Source: Entoloma clypeatum
Lineage: Eukaryota > Basidiomycota > Agaricomycetes > Agaricales > Entolomataceae
Length of the DNA stretch: 64,000 nt
NCBI GenBank assembly: GCA_963565915.1
Contig: OY751493.1
Location: forward strand, 186,001 to 250,000
Direction of reading: 5' to 3'
In this document: one piece after another, positions 42,620 through 54,070 of the stretch
Position numbering within the stretch: the first letter of the stretch is position 1
Layout of the letters: the number at the start of each line of letters is the position of its first letter
Program-made: the position numbers and the translations under genes
Notes under the pieces: generated by a model
Database searches by the model: none
What the model was told of the DNA's origin: nothing
The model's input: the letters and a program-made list of their open reading frames with translations, nothing else

Positions 42620-44280
42620 CGCTCAGGCCAAACTAAAATGGAGGCTACCAGTGGTCGTGAGTGTGTATCATCGTCATAACACCCAAATGGCGCCGTCACT
42701 GTAGACTTACCACCACCAAGCTAAAAAGGGTCTGCTGTGTTGGCCCGTGGCAGTGTGCGCTACTACGCGCAAATCTGGATATATGCGAGGTTCGGGTGAG
42801 TCATGGGAAGATCGTCACAGATAGGATGACTCACGCCGCCAAGGCAGATGTGTGAACAACAGCCTTTGGCCTCATCGGGTGTGTTCTCGTAGCATTCCAT
42901 CCCCCTGTCATGGCAGGTCAATTTACACACGTCACGCTCTTCTAAGTGGACTGAAATGGCAAAGACGTTCGCAACGGCAAGTGCGACGAAAAGGACGAGA
43001 GTGCGGCCGAAGTGCATGACGAGATGGTACGCTCGTGATATTGTTCTGCTGATGGCGACGGCCGTACGGCCATACCTTTTATACCCAATCCTGAGAGAAC
43101 ACAACGGGGAGACGAGACCGTATTGGGGATCAATTTCGAGAGAAGGTCAGGGAAACAGTCGGATCTTGGACTGGAGAAGATAGTAGTAGGAGGTATGATA
43201 TGATTTTTTGGCGTAACTTTGTTTCCCGGCGTTCGAATCTCGAAAGCTACGGTTGATGGTAGCCATCAGCCTTAGGTATGGGGATGTAGTGCTATCTTCA
43301 CAGAGAGCTGATGATGTACTGATGACAGTTAACCAGTTTGTAACGGGTGCATGGATTACCGCACGAGCAATGGACGTTACAGATCATCCGTCATGTCCTC
43401 GTCGTATTTAAGAATTCTGGGTGACCTACACATAGCGTCAACGGTCAAGGCGAATGATTCGATTGTGGGTAAACAGAGAAGCAGTCGTCAAAGTCTTCAT
43501 GAGGCGAACGGGGTGGATGCTGAGCGGTCGAACTGAGTCCGCTTCAGATGTGGCGTCGGTCAGCGAACAGGAATGGACCTCATACTTCTCCCCGGGCGCC
43601 AAACTCCTTGACGACCGTGAGCAGATGGCGACATCAGCAAGGATGGCGGTCACACGCGGGGATAACCCCGTTCGCGTGAATGGGGCTGTCCAGAATGGGT
43701 GAGATATACGAAGGCCAGGGATGAGAACATAAGACGAACCCGGATAGAAGCCTATGAGTTGAAACTCAAAAAAAAAACTGACATAACGCAGGAATGATTG
43801 ATTACATGCATGGAGAACCTGAAAGAAAAAAGTTATGCAAGCAAATTCCGCAGCTGCTAAAGATTGGCTAACGATGGAGGTCTCGTCATCTTGACATCTT
43901 GAGTTTGTGGAATTGGGTTCTGACTGTCATCTGTTCCACGAATCGCTGTTGGCAGCGTAGTGCGTTGGGATACGGGACTTACTTTGGGTACCCTCTACCT
44001 CTTACCTGCACGAACTTGGATACCTTCTCCACAACATCGTTCTAGCCATGGACCAATCAGCTGTTGTTGCATAGGCTGGGCATCGTCCCATGGATCATCG
44101 TGCGTTCTTGCTCTGTTTTTCTCTGACGTGATAGTGGAGGGAGATTGCGGGGCTGTAGTCCGAAATTTGTGACTGTGGACTTGGGAGGCTTAGTAGATCA
44201 ATGTTTGAACGGTTCACCTGCATCGTGGTCAAAATTTGTGAACTGTTTTGAACCACGTGATATGTAATCCGAGCGTGAGT
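42620..44280. repeat. inverted duplication, right arm
   Basis: This is the reverse-complement counterpart of 31790-33250. It includes the intact knottin gene at 42763-43017 (the other arm carries the broken copy) and the flanking non-coding blocks in the same relative order. It has extra sequence near 43950-44060 that is absent from the left arm. Confidence 0.75.
42763..43017 (-). CDS. knottin-like small secreted protein
   Basis: Two exons (43017-42835 and 42774-42763) with a 60-nt GTGAGT...CCAG intron give 64 residues. Signal peptide MHFGRTLVLFVALAVANVFA is followed by ISVHLEER and a cysteine core spaced C-x3-C-x6-C-x10-CC-x3-C-x4-C (seven cysteines; the last six fit a cystine knot). The 12-nt final exon encodes Ile-Cys-Ala and the stop, like the paralogue at 33970. 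A TATAAAAG box (43076-43083) lies about 60 nt before the start. Its broken sister is at 32855. Confidence 0.82.
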   Translation of the reverse strand: MHFGRTLVLFVALAVANVFAISVHLEERDVCKLTCHDRGMECYENTPDEAKGCCSHICLGGVSHPICDDLPMTHPNLAYIQICA

Positions 44281-45599
44281 CGACCCGAATGTAGGGTTGC
44301 GGAAAGTGACTAACTCGCATCTGTGGGGGAGCAGTTCTGGCTGACCGCGGACCTCGCGTCATGTGATCGGTCATGTAGATAGTAGTTTGTCCGTGGATCC
44401 CTGTTTCTTTAGCTCACTCATCTCGGAGGCAACGACGCACGATCCCCCCCGCTCTTTTGAGGCTCATCCCCACCATCTCCGGACTTAGACCGACAGCAGC
44501 CGTTACACATCAGCAAAAAGTCAATTTTCTTAATCCACACTTGAGCTACTTGAAAATTGTCTTGGAACTTTCTTGGAACCGATGTGGCTCTCTGAGTGTC
44601 TTTCAAGACAAGCTATTCTCAAGACGAGCCAAGAAAGGTCTCCTTCTTGAGGTCTACTTGAAGTGCTTGAAGTTTTGCCCCAAGTCAGCCAAGAGCTCTC
44701 AATGCCCTTCAAAGGCCCTTACAAGAAAATGTCCAACACTCTATCAAAATTTCTGGCAAGGTTTTCAGTACTCAAGATATCTCCAAACCAACCCAAGGCA
44801 AGCAATACCTGTCAAGAAAATCATTTAAGCACAACCAAAACAACTCTAAGAAGTTCTCAGAATGCTGAGATGACATCAAGGAGATCAAGATAACTCATCA
44901 AGACAATGAAGACAAATAAAAAAACTCTTCAAGCAACAATCAAGCCTTCCAAGATGCTTGAGATATCTTCAAGCCACTATCTGGTTTTCAAGTCACGATC
45001 AAAAGCATCCTCAAGATCATATCAAGTAGGGCTTGGCAGAATCCAATAAAAAAATTGAAATTATCAAGCTGATATACTAGTATCAGCTTCTAATCTATCC
45101 ATTGGGGTGGGGGGGGGGAGGGGGGGGGGATACAGAAATTACGGTTGAGGATGTAGAATGATAGCCTATAGGTTATCAAGTTGAATTGGGAATCAAATAG
45201 TATGGCCAAAGTGTAAATGACAGAGTGGGGAGTGAGGAAGAGACTAAGCAGGCATCAAATATGTGAAGGAAAAACCAAGAAAATGTTTATAAAAAAACCC
45301 TTACAAAGTTCGGCAACAGCCCAACAACACTGACATCAACAGCGAAGGCGGAGTGGCGATGAAGGCAGCAATTGCGATGAAGGCAGTGGTGGTGACAAAG
45401 ATGGTGGAGATGACAGGCAATGGAGGCCATGATGATGATGAGAAAAACAACGATAGACAATAGAGTCTATCATTCAGAACTCATACCGTCTACAAGCAGA
45501 GCGCGCTCATCGTCCTCATCAGCTTCCGAAGGGTTATCATCCTCGGTCTTACGAGTCATCTTCTCATATTTCTTCGCCTCGCCCATGAGGTTTCATTAA
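44281..45599. other. non-coding; TCAAG/CTTGA-rich stretch and G runs
   Basis: From about 44540 to 45030 the motif TCAAG or its complement CTTGA recurs roughly every 10-20 bases on the same strand. G runs (GGGGGGGGG) lie at 45104-45132. A GCGATGAAGGCAG tandem pair occurs near 45355. No gene is supported. Confidence 0.5.
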
Positions 45600-48390
45600 A
45601 GTTGAGGGCCCTCGCCGACGCTATTCCCATTCAAGGGTTAATGGTCGCCTTGGGTGTGATAGGCTTCTTTGTTGTAGACTCAATTGTAATATTTCCGTCT
45701 GCAATGAGGGTAAGCGCGCACTCAATCTGTTCAATAGGTAAAGCTTCCTATCACAATAAAAACTCAAAAGACTTACTGCGGCAGCAGCCAGTCCCAATGC
45801 ACCATGAGGTAGTGGTTCTTTGTCAACGGGAATGAGTCCCAGTATGTCATGATGCACATGCTGAGTGAGATTGAAATGGTTTGTGAAGGCTTGAAGGACG
45901 AAGGGCCCTTGGAAGATTCCACAAAATTTCTGTGGAGAACATCATTAGAGTGGTGTCAATAATTATTACACACAAACCTTTTTGTCATCACCCTTTGTGG
46001 TCTTGTACATAAATCAGTAGTCTTGTAACTGGTGGGCAGCAAATTGTTGGCATAGCACATCGGTTTCATATTTGTGGGCATAATCTGGGTGGTCAAAAAA
46101 GGTGATGAGATTCATGACGGTCATTGAGCCGAAGATGAATCGATAATCATATAGTCGTGAATATATCTGATATAGAGCATCTTAGCCATCAATAAATAAA
46201 AGAATGGGAATAGAGAATACCACCGTGAAGGCCGGAGCATCCACAAATGCTGGCCGTTTTGTCAGTGTGTCTTGTTCTTGATTGTCAAGGCCCATATCGA
46301 GGTTTGGATACTGAATGGTGCAGACGGCGCGAATAACATCACAAAGACATTTGTCTTTGATCTTCCAGGGATCGGGCTCGGCACCTGCATACAAGAAGAT
46401 TGTTGGTATGACCTTGCTATGCCAGACACCATTCCGATGGCATTCCACTGGTAAGTTGTTGTTCATGGATCGACTGGTCCATGACGGTTCAACTGTAACA
46501 ATGGCCTATTTCTGCATGAGACTGTTCTTGCTGGGAGATTGGCCGAATCAACTGACAAAACTGGTTGTGCGGACTTTTCCCTTCACTGGACTGTTTCGGG
46601 CTTCATTACGCTCTTCCCCGCGGATTTCGTCCTGGTCGGAAAGACCACCGTCATTGCTGGAAGCTTCATCCTCTCCTGCAATCTTGACACCAACACCAGC
46701 AGCAAGAGCTGAGCGTGCTGATACGCTGATTTGCTAGATGACTGGGTTCGTTGGGAGTGGCCGGCGAGGGAAGGGGTTGAAGTGCTGCGCTTGGTGGCCT
46801 TCTTGCTTCGCTTGCTTCCTGAGTGGACACCATTTGCCCAGGTCTTGATGGCTTCATCGTTCCCATCATCGCCTTCATCCTTGTCATTGCGGGCTTTGCG
46901 TTTCTGTGCTCGATAGGTCTCACTGAGAGTGTAGTAATAGAGGGTGATGCAGTCAAGTGTCAGCATGTCGAAATGAGCGTTGTGGGGGGAAAGGACCTTG
47001 TTGATTCTTTTCCACCCCAGGGTCTGCCATGATTGTCGCCAGACGTGCCAATGTCATCCAGATCCATCTTATTGCCATTGTCCAAATGGGGCTGGAAAGG
47101 TCGTGGTAAGTGAACAACAGTCATTGAATCCGCAGTCACCTTGGGGTTTCCCTTTTCCTTTGCTGCTGGCGGTGCACCATCTTCCTTAGCTTTACTTTTC
47201 TTCATTGCTGGCAACTCCAGGATCATAACACCTGCTTTGTCGGCCTCAATCTCATCAGTTTTGTCCTGTATGCGATGTTGCTTTCTTGGCTGGCCTTTTA
47301 GTTTTGGTGTGGTGAAATCAATATCGACAATCATTTCCTTGTCCGCTAAGTCCTTGTCTGACTGGTAGTATTTTTGGTTAATCTGATTAATTTGAAAAGC
47401 CTTGATATACTTACACCTGACTCCGATTCCTGGGGTCTCTTCAGATCCAGTTTCTTGTGCGTCATTAATGGCCTTGGCTTCGATCGTGTCGCGTTGACTT
47501 GGGTATTACTCTTTTCGACTGGGGGCGTGGGTACATCTCTGTTATCGCCGTTGTCTGGCTACTGAAGATGTGAGTATATATAGAAATCCCACTTTTAATC
47601 ACCACTCACCTGGGCCGGCAATTTCTGCTTTGATGCCAACTGGTTGATAGTGGCACCTTTCGATGCCAGCGCAACTGAACCCTTCTTTTGTCGCTGCGTT
47701 GGAGCCTTTTTTGGGGTTGGTTCGTTGTCGTCAATGCTTTCTTCAAGCGACTATTGATTTCGTTTGATTAATTCTTTCTTCTTTTGGAATGATGAAACTC
47801 ACATCAATTTCTTCATGCTCCTGGACCTTCTTGACAGTTGGTGGCTTTGGGACTCCTCCCTTTGTCTGGATGGGCTTTTTCTTTGGTTGTGAGATCGTTG
47901 CAGTAAGTTCCTCTTCTGGTTCCTCCTCAACGACTTTGGCTGACTGCTCAACATTCATTAGATTAATTTATCTCTCACACCTCAATAAACTGATGCACAC
48001 CTTTTTCGATGACCCTCCCTTCCCCCATGCTTTCGGTTCCTCATTGTCTGAAAGGTCCACCTCTGCGATGGCTTGATGTGCGGATTTCTTCTTTGGCTGG
48101 CCCTTGCGCTTTTTCGGTATCGGTGTCTCCATCTCGCTGGCGGAGGTCTCGGTGGCAGAGTCTGGTCGCGGCATTGGGGGTTCTGCTTCAGAATCAGGAG
48201 CCGCGCCCACTGCCTCTTGAGGTCGTTCCCGCTTCCTTTTCTGTGGAGGCTGGGGACGCGGGGTTTCATCCACGGCGTCACTGTCTGCCATCTCCTTCTC
48301 AAGCCTGGCCAGCCTCTTGATAGAAGTCGCTCGTGTCGCATCCTCCAAAGCGGCTTTCTGCTTGGCACGTGCCTTTCATACTCCTCCAGC
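45600..48390 (-). pseudogene. decayed multi-exon gene of a dispersed fungal family
   Basis: Minus-strand blocks separated by plausible GT-AG introns read as one Lys/Glu-rich, probably nuclear protein. They are ATSIKRLARLEKEMADSD (48348-47990), EEEPEEELTATISQPKKKP (about 47940-47808), KKGSVALASKGATINQLA (about 47750-47610), MIVDIDFTTPKLKGQPRK (47369-46980), RSTSTPSLAGHSQRTQSSSK (about 46920-46700), HSKVIPTIFLYAGAEPDPWK (46466-46200) and PVDKEPLPHGALGLAAAAVS (about 45850-45760). The order resembles a multicopy Agaricomycete family that I remember but cannot name. A stop (TGA) before the first block and a frame change near 46690 suggest it is inactive. Confidence 0.5.
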
Positions 48391-49127
48391 TAGTTCCTTG
48401 TTATTGAGAAGAATGGAAAGCCCAGGATGGGCATTGCCATTCGTCGCACATGTGGTCATTCAAGGAGGCATGATACTCGGAGTGGGAAGAGTGAAGAGGT
48501 GTTGAAGTGGTGAGACATGTCAAGATGCGACACGAATTTTGTAATGTGTGAAATATGCGATGCAAGAGTTATTCGGACTTAGGCATTTCACACTTTGCCA
48601 CGCTCTCAGCATACATCACCACCTTGCACTTTAAACATGACAAGTTCCAATCACAATCTATGTGTCCGAAATCAGGCTACGACCAAATTCAACTACCCAT
48701 GCAAATTCCTGGGTTGCCACCACCACTTTTGATCTCTCGGTGGCCTCCTTTGCCATAGTCGATCACAGCATAGTGCACGAACACAACCCAAAAACATTTC
48801 GAACACGGTCGCCCCCTCAGATTCAATCTGGGGTGATATAAATGCAGGTGTCTTTGGTGGACAGGTTCCAGACCCCACTCCTGAACCCAGCGATGCAGAA
48901 GATGTGTCGGAAATTGATGTAAATCCATGGGAAACACTGTTATGGTAAGCCGGCTGGAAACATCCATAGCTTAACTCATTGTTCTTCAGGGATGCTCAAG
49001 CCACAATTGTAGGATACGAAGAACCAAATATGTGGACTACATCGCCGGCTCGGCAAAGGTAAATTTGCGCAAACTGATATCATTGAAGTATATCCAGCTT
49101 ATCTTCTTTCAGAAATGGGTCTTTACT
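48391..49127. other. no gene supported
   Basis: Only short frames and no recognised element. Confidence 0.4.
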
Positions 49128-49283
49128 AGTGTTGCCGCGGCTCAGGCTCCGAGCTGGCTAGAGCCGGAGCCAAGCCATTGGGGAGCCGTAGCTGAGCCGA
49201 GCTGCGGAAGGCAAATTCTCATCAGAGCCGAGCTGATTGAAGCTCTGGCTCCAGCTCGGAAGCTGGCTTGAGCCGGCTCCCAG
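49128..49283. repeat. GAGCC/GGCTC palindrome-rich block
   Basis: About 150 bp are built from GGCTC, GAGCC and AGCTGGCT/AGCCGAGCT units that can pair with one another. Two opposing frames stay open only because of this composition. Confidence 0.5.
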
Positions 49284-49490
49284 TGGGCAAAGGCAGGAAT
49301 TGTGACAGGCAGACGAGGGAAACAATAAAACATCATCCATTGAATCTGACAATTACAATAGGGACCAGTAAGATATGCGAGAGCAGAATCCAAAGGTACC
49401 ATCACTCCCGCGCAACTATCATGCATCACTACCCAACCCTGTTTCCAGAAGGAGTGTCATGGTCAGTTTGGCGGTTGCTCCCCTACATGT

Positions 49491-49860
49491 TGTTATGCGT
49501 AACAAACCGTTCCAAGGTTCGGGCAGAGTATGCAGGAAGATGGAAAGGCGAAGAGCAATGTGATTGCTAAATCTAAGGAATGTAGCTATGGTACATGAGG
49601 TTTATATAGTACTGACTATGAGCGGTAGCGAATGAGTCAGTAACTGCGGAAGGCAGTGCGCATGAGTAAGGCGACTGCGGAAGGCTATGCACTAATGAGT
49701 AAGCTGACTGCGGAATGAGTCAGACAGCTGCGGAAAGCGAGTCAGCGCGGGAGCGAAGTATACTAAAGGAAATAAAGTATAATATGATATGTGTAAGCGG
49801 GGGCCGATGAGTAAAAGTAAAAAGGTAAGCGTATACATCCGTAGTCGTTAGTCTGTAACA
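49491..49860 (-). repeat. copy C 3' LTR
   Basis: Read on the minus strand it starts TGTTACAGACTAACGAC and ends GCATAACA. The purine tract (complement of TGTTCCCCTCCTCAAGG) lies directly before it. Confidence 0.9.
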
Positions 49861-49897
49861 TGTTCCCCTCCTCAAGGTCTGTGTCCTCACAGACTAC

Positions 49898-50266
49898 CTA
49901 CTCCCATCCATCGTTGCCATTTGGATCGGCCCAGGCAGGGTCAACTCGGTTACCCCAATCCTTTATCAGTTCATCGTTTACCGCCGTGGCAAACTCTAAA
50001 CCTCGAACGGCGAGGCGAAGGCGTCGATTCTCGACAGCAAGGGTGTTGGTATAGTTTTTGAGGATGAGCTTCTCCTCAGCGGTGGGGGCGGTTGGTAAAT
50101 CGGAGAGGGTATGAAGGCGGATATGCATCTGCCAGTGGAGGATGTCGGCGATGGAGGTTTCGAGCGCATGGATCTGGTCACGCATGGAGAGCGCTTCGCC
50201 GATGAGGGTGGTGATGGTGGGGTTGATATCGGAAGCATCGGTGGAGGCGGCGGTGATGTTGGACAT
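49898..50266 (-). CDS. copy C small third frame
   Basis: This 122-residue frame between the chromodomain and the 3' LTR is nearly identical to 29389-29757 in copy B. It is uninterrupted although pol in the same copy has at least three stops and a large deletion. Confidence 0.65.
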   Translation of the reverse strand: MSNITAASTDASDINPTITTLIGEALSMRDQIHALETSIADILHWQMHIRLHTLSDLPTAPTAEEKLILKNYTNTLAVENRRLRLAVRGLEFATAVNDELIKDWGNRVDPAWADPNGNDGWE

Positions 50267-50389
50267 GGCAGAAATGATGTTTGAAAGGTATAAGAAGAAC
50301 GGCGTGTTGGGCGAGAAGAGTTGGAGCGGGGAACTCGATGTGACAGAAGTCGATGTGGAAAATGGTTCTCAAAGTTTGTTCTTTTATCG

Positions 50390-51990
50390 TGGACGTGATG
50401 GATTTTGCCGATGAAAATCTCGGATCAAGTCTTGAGCGTTCTGAACATTAGTCCGAGGTTCCCACGTGTTCTCTTCTGGGCCATACACTTCCCATTGGAC
50501 AAGGTACTGGATCTTTCCACGGAATTTCTGAGAGTCTAGGATCGTGGAGACATGGTATTCTTCTCATCCTTCGACGATGATCGGATCAGGGGCTGGCTTC
50601 TTTTTCTGAATGGCATACTTCGGGGTTTTGTATGGTGATAACAGGGTCTCGTTGAACACAGGGTGGATCATCTTCCAAGTTTTGGGAAGATCAAGACGGT
50701 ATGCGCTAGCTCCTTTCTTCTCTAGGACTTTGAACGGTCCATGTCGGAGGGCGTCAAGTTTCTTTGAGGGACGATCAGTCCTGATGTTAGTCCCTTCCAG
50801 CCACACCTTGTCTCCGATGCGGTAATTCCGAGACGGGCTTCGTCGTGTGTCAACTGTTTTCTTCATCTGATCCTGGGCCTGTTTCAGTGCTGCGTTGGCT
50901 TCTTCTCGTGCCTGTTTGAGTTTTTTCAAGAAGTCGTTTGCCGCTGGATTGGTGTCTTCCAACACAAGTTCTCCCTTCCAAGGATGCAGACCATAGTTGA
51001 GATAGAATGGTGTGTACTTTGTCGCTTGATGTTCTTTGTCATTGTACTGGAATTCTGCGATTGCGATCCATTCCGCCCAATCATCTTGTAGATGGTTGAC
51101 AAAGTTTCGTAAGAACACCTCGGTTTCCTGATGCGATCGTTCGGCTTGTCCATCAGTTTGTGGATGGTATGCAGTGGACAGGTTTCTCTTGATTCCCAAC
51201 ATGCGGCAAAGTATCTCCATGAACTTCGCGGCAAACTGTGGTCCTCTGTCGCTAATGATCTTCTTAGGGATCCCATGAAGCTTCCATATCTGGTCCCGAT
51301 AGATCTTGGCTAATCCTTCAGCCGATAGTTCCACGGTTGTCGGGATGAGATGAAGCATCTTTGAATGTCTGTCCGTGATGACCAGAATTGCGTTCTTCCC
51401 ATCAGATTCTGGTATCGGTCCCACGACGTCAATCCCTATGTCTTCCCATGGTTGACTTGGTGCGGCGTTAGGGTGTAGAGGGGCGTGTCTCCTTTGGCGG
51501 CTGATCTTGTTACGTTGACAGGTGTCACAACCTTTCACATACTTCTTTACGTCATGTAGGATGGTGGGCCACCAGTAGGTGCGAGTGAGGAGTTCATGTG
51601 TTCGATATTGTCCTGGATGTCCTGCCACTGGTGCGTCATGCGCTTCAAACATCAGTTCTTGGCGCAATTGTGGGTCTGGTGGAACATAGACTCGTTCTCC
51701 TGCGTAGGTGATGCCATTTTCCTGCTGGTACCAGTGAGGATTCTTCTTCAGACCCTGGGCTACTTCTGTCTCCATGCGATTCGAGGCCTTGATGCGTGCG
51801 ATCCATGGGTTTTCGATGGTTGTGATGTTTCCGATTTTGATGGAATCAGATGTTTCACCCCCTTCAAAGAATTGTTCCTCCGTGAACATCTCCATTTGTA
51901 TCACATCTTCTGATTCCAATCGTTTCAAAAATAGCCCCTCCTTGAGCATTTGGTCGCTGTCCTGCGGCTCGAGTTCCGTCTCATACCAAA
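50390..51990 (-). pseudogene. copy C pol, integrase and chromodomain part
   Basis: From [15 protein letters not shown] the frame runs through the integrase zinc finger, the DDE core ([24 protein letters not shown]) and the GPY/F-like module, and ends at TGA 50564-50566. This is the same stop that copy B has and copy A lacks. Chromodomain sequence follows without the copy B base deletion. Confidence 0.85.
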
Positions 51991-53160
51991 TAGGCTGGCC
52001 ATCATCCGAGAGAACGTTCCCGGGGAGTTGCAGAGACCAAAAAACATGACCAATGGTTCAAACAATCCTCGGCTGGTCAGGAAGGCGGCTTTCCATTCGT
52101 CACCCTTCTTAATCCGCATGTTATTGTATCCCCACATGATGTCCATTTTGTTGAAGTAGACTGCGTCCTTCAATACATCCAAGAGGTCGTTGATGCGTGG
52201 GAGTGGGAATTTGTCCTTAACCGTAAATTTATTGACCGTGCGATAATCCTGTACCAATCATTTGGAACCGTCTTTCTTGTTAATGAAGAAGCAGGGTGAT
52301 GCATAAGGGGATTTGGACGGTCGGATCTTTCCGGTTGCCAGGCCTTCATCGATGAATTCGTCCAGTTCTTCTTGCTCCTTTTGGGTCATAGGATACATGT
52401 TTCCTCCTAGCTCCTTTGGTGCGTCCGGTGTAAGTTCGATGCCGTGGTCCCATTCTCTTTCCTTTGGGATCTTGTCAAAGTTTTCTTTTTCAAAGAGATG
52501 GGCAAAATGTTCAACGTATGAGGGTCATTTGGTTGTGGGAGGTGGTGTGGGAGTAACTGCTTCCAATATGGGGTCTCCGGGCTTCCATTTCTGATCTGAT
52601 TTCTTGGGCGCGTCCTTGTCTCGTACTTCCACCATGCGAACCCGATGTTTGCGACCATTAAGGTTAACCCTGAAATCCGAGTGTTTGGTTTGACATGTTG
52701 ATGGACACCGGTTGAATGTTACAGCGCCGGTCGTCCAATTGATTGTGGGGTTGTGGTGTACCAACCAGTCATGTCCCAAAAGCATGTCCGTTCTCCCAAT
52801 GTCCAATACCATTGCTTCCATGGTTTCCTGGTGTGTTCCTAAGTCCAGCTTGACTTCGGCAAGTTTTTCTGCTTTCTGTTGTCGGTTCGGCGATCCATCC
52901 GCATTTAGGATTGCTATGGGCTTTATTCCACATGTGGGAAGGTTCTGTTCGCATACTATTCTGGGATGGATACATGTGCGTTCACATCCGCTATCAACCT
53001 CGGGTCGAATGGCCTTTGGTCCTCGTCGTGTTTTGATCTGAGCTTGCAGCTTGATCTCTCGTCGTTTCGGAGGTTTATCTCCCTTGACAATCTTAGTTGA
53101 CGCAACGGCTCGCTTTGCAGGGATAACATAAGTTATATTGTCTGTAGCTGCACCAGGCAA
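51991..53160 (-). pseudogene. copy C pol, protease and truncated RT
   Basis: Protease ([12 protein letters not shown]) and the RT start ([20 protein letters not shown]) are present. The frame is cut by TGA at 52525-52527 and 52258-52260, both where copy B has CGA. RT stops at FSRMMASLF near 51990 and jumps to the post-RNase-H sequence, removing the YMDD motif. The copy cannot make its own reverse transcriptase. Confidence 0.85.
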
Positions 53161-53201
53161 GCGAGTTCGTTTAATGGATAAGGGTCGCGACTTAGCGTCG
53201 T

Positions 53202-54068
53202 TTAATCGGACCCTTTGGGAAAATCCTTCTCATCGGTCTCTATGGTGATGGTTTCATCATCATCGGTATCTCCATCAGACACCTTCCTAATCTTTCCAGA
53301 GTTCTTCTTCGGCTTGCGGCAGTTGCACGCGATATGTCCTTCTTGGTCGCAGTTGAAACACTTACGACCATCTTTCTTCTTTGGGGCTTTGCAGTCTTTG
53401 GCAAGGTGACCAAAGCGCTGACAGTTGTAGCAACGGGCTACTCCTGCTTTGTCGATCTCCATGGCTTTGCCTTGACCACCATAAGTGGTGCCCGATCCGG
53501 TGCGTGTGTCGCCACCCCCTCGGATGACTAATGCATGTCCCTCCATCTGTCGTCCCTTGTTTCGGATCTCCTTTGCGTAATCAGTGTACGTCTTGCCATC
53601 GCTAGCCACTTGTTCAGAAATTCTGCGGTTGACGTTCTTTTCCAGGATGTATTTCCCAGTTTCTTCGCCAAGGTTTGACAGCTTCAAGAGCTCTTCGAAT
53701 TCGTCCAAGAATTCGTCGATGGTGCGTTTCTCCTGTTTCAGGACTTCCAGTCTCGCCTTGGCCGCTGCCGACTTGTTGGCAATAGAGAATCGTGTAGCGA
53801 TGTCGTCTGAGAACCCTAACCAGGTGATGTTCTCGCCATCGGTGGCAAGGTCGTCTAACTTGTTGCTGGCCCAGTGTTTACCAGACCCTTCCATCGTGCG
53901 GGATAACACCGCAAGAATCTTCTGATCGTCGGATAGGCCCTTCTGGAACCTGATGTATAATTTGGTGGCTTTCCACCACTCGTCGAAGGTGTGTCTGTCT
54001 TTGAACATCCCAGGATCTTTGATGATCTTGGATGTATCCATTGTTTGTACTGTCGGTGCTTCTGCCAT
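53202..54068 (-). CDS. copy C gag capsid and nucleocapsid
   Basis: 288 residues, nearly the same as copy B, with an open frame and both CCHC knuckles (CYNCQRFGHLAKDC and CFNCDQEGHIACNC). With pol disabled, this copy could still make capsid protein. Confidence 0.85.
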   Translation of the reverse strand: MAEAPTVQTMDTSKIIKDPGMFKDRHTFDEWWKATKLYIRFQKGLSDDQKILAVLSRTMEGSGKHWASNKLDDLATDGENITWLGFSDDIATRFSIANKSAAAKARLEVLKQEKRTIDEFLDEFEELLKLSNLGEETGKYILEKNVNRRISEQVASDGKTYTDYAKEIRNKGRQMEGHALVIRGGGDTRTGSGTTYGGQGKAMEIDKAGVARCYNCQRFGHLAKDCKAPKKKDGRKCFNCDQEGHIACNCRKPKKNSGKIRKVSDGDTDDDETITIETDEKDFPKGSD

Positions 54069-54070
54069 GT

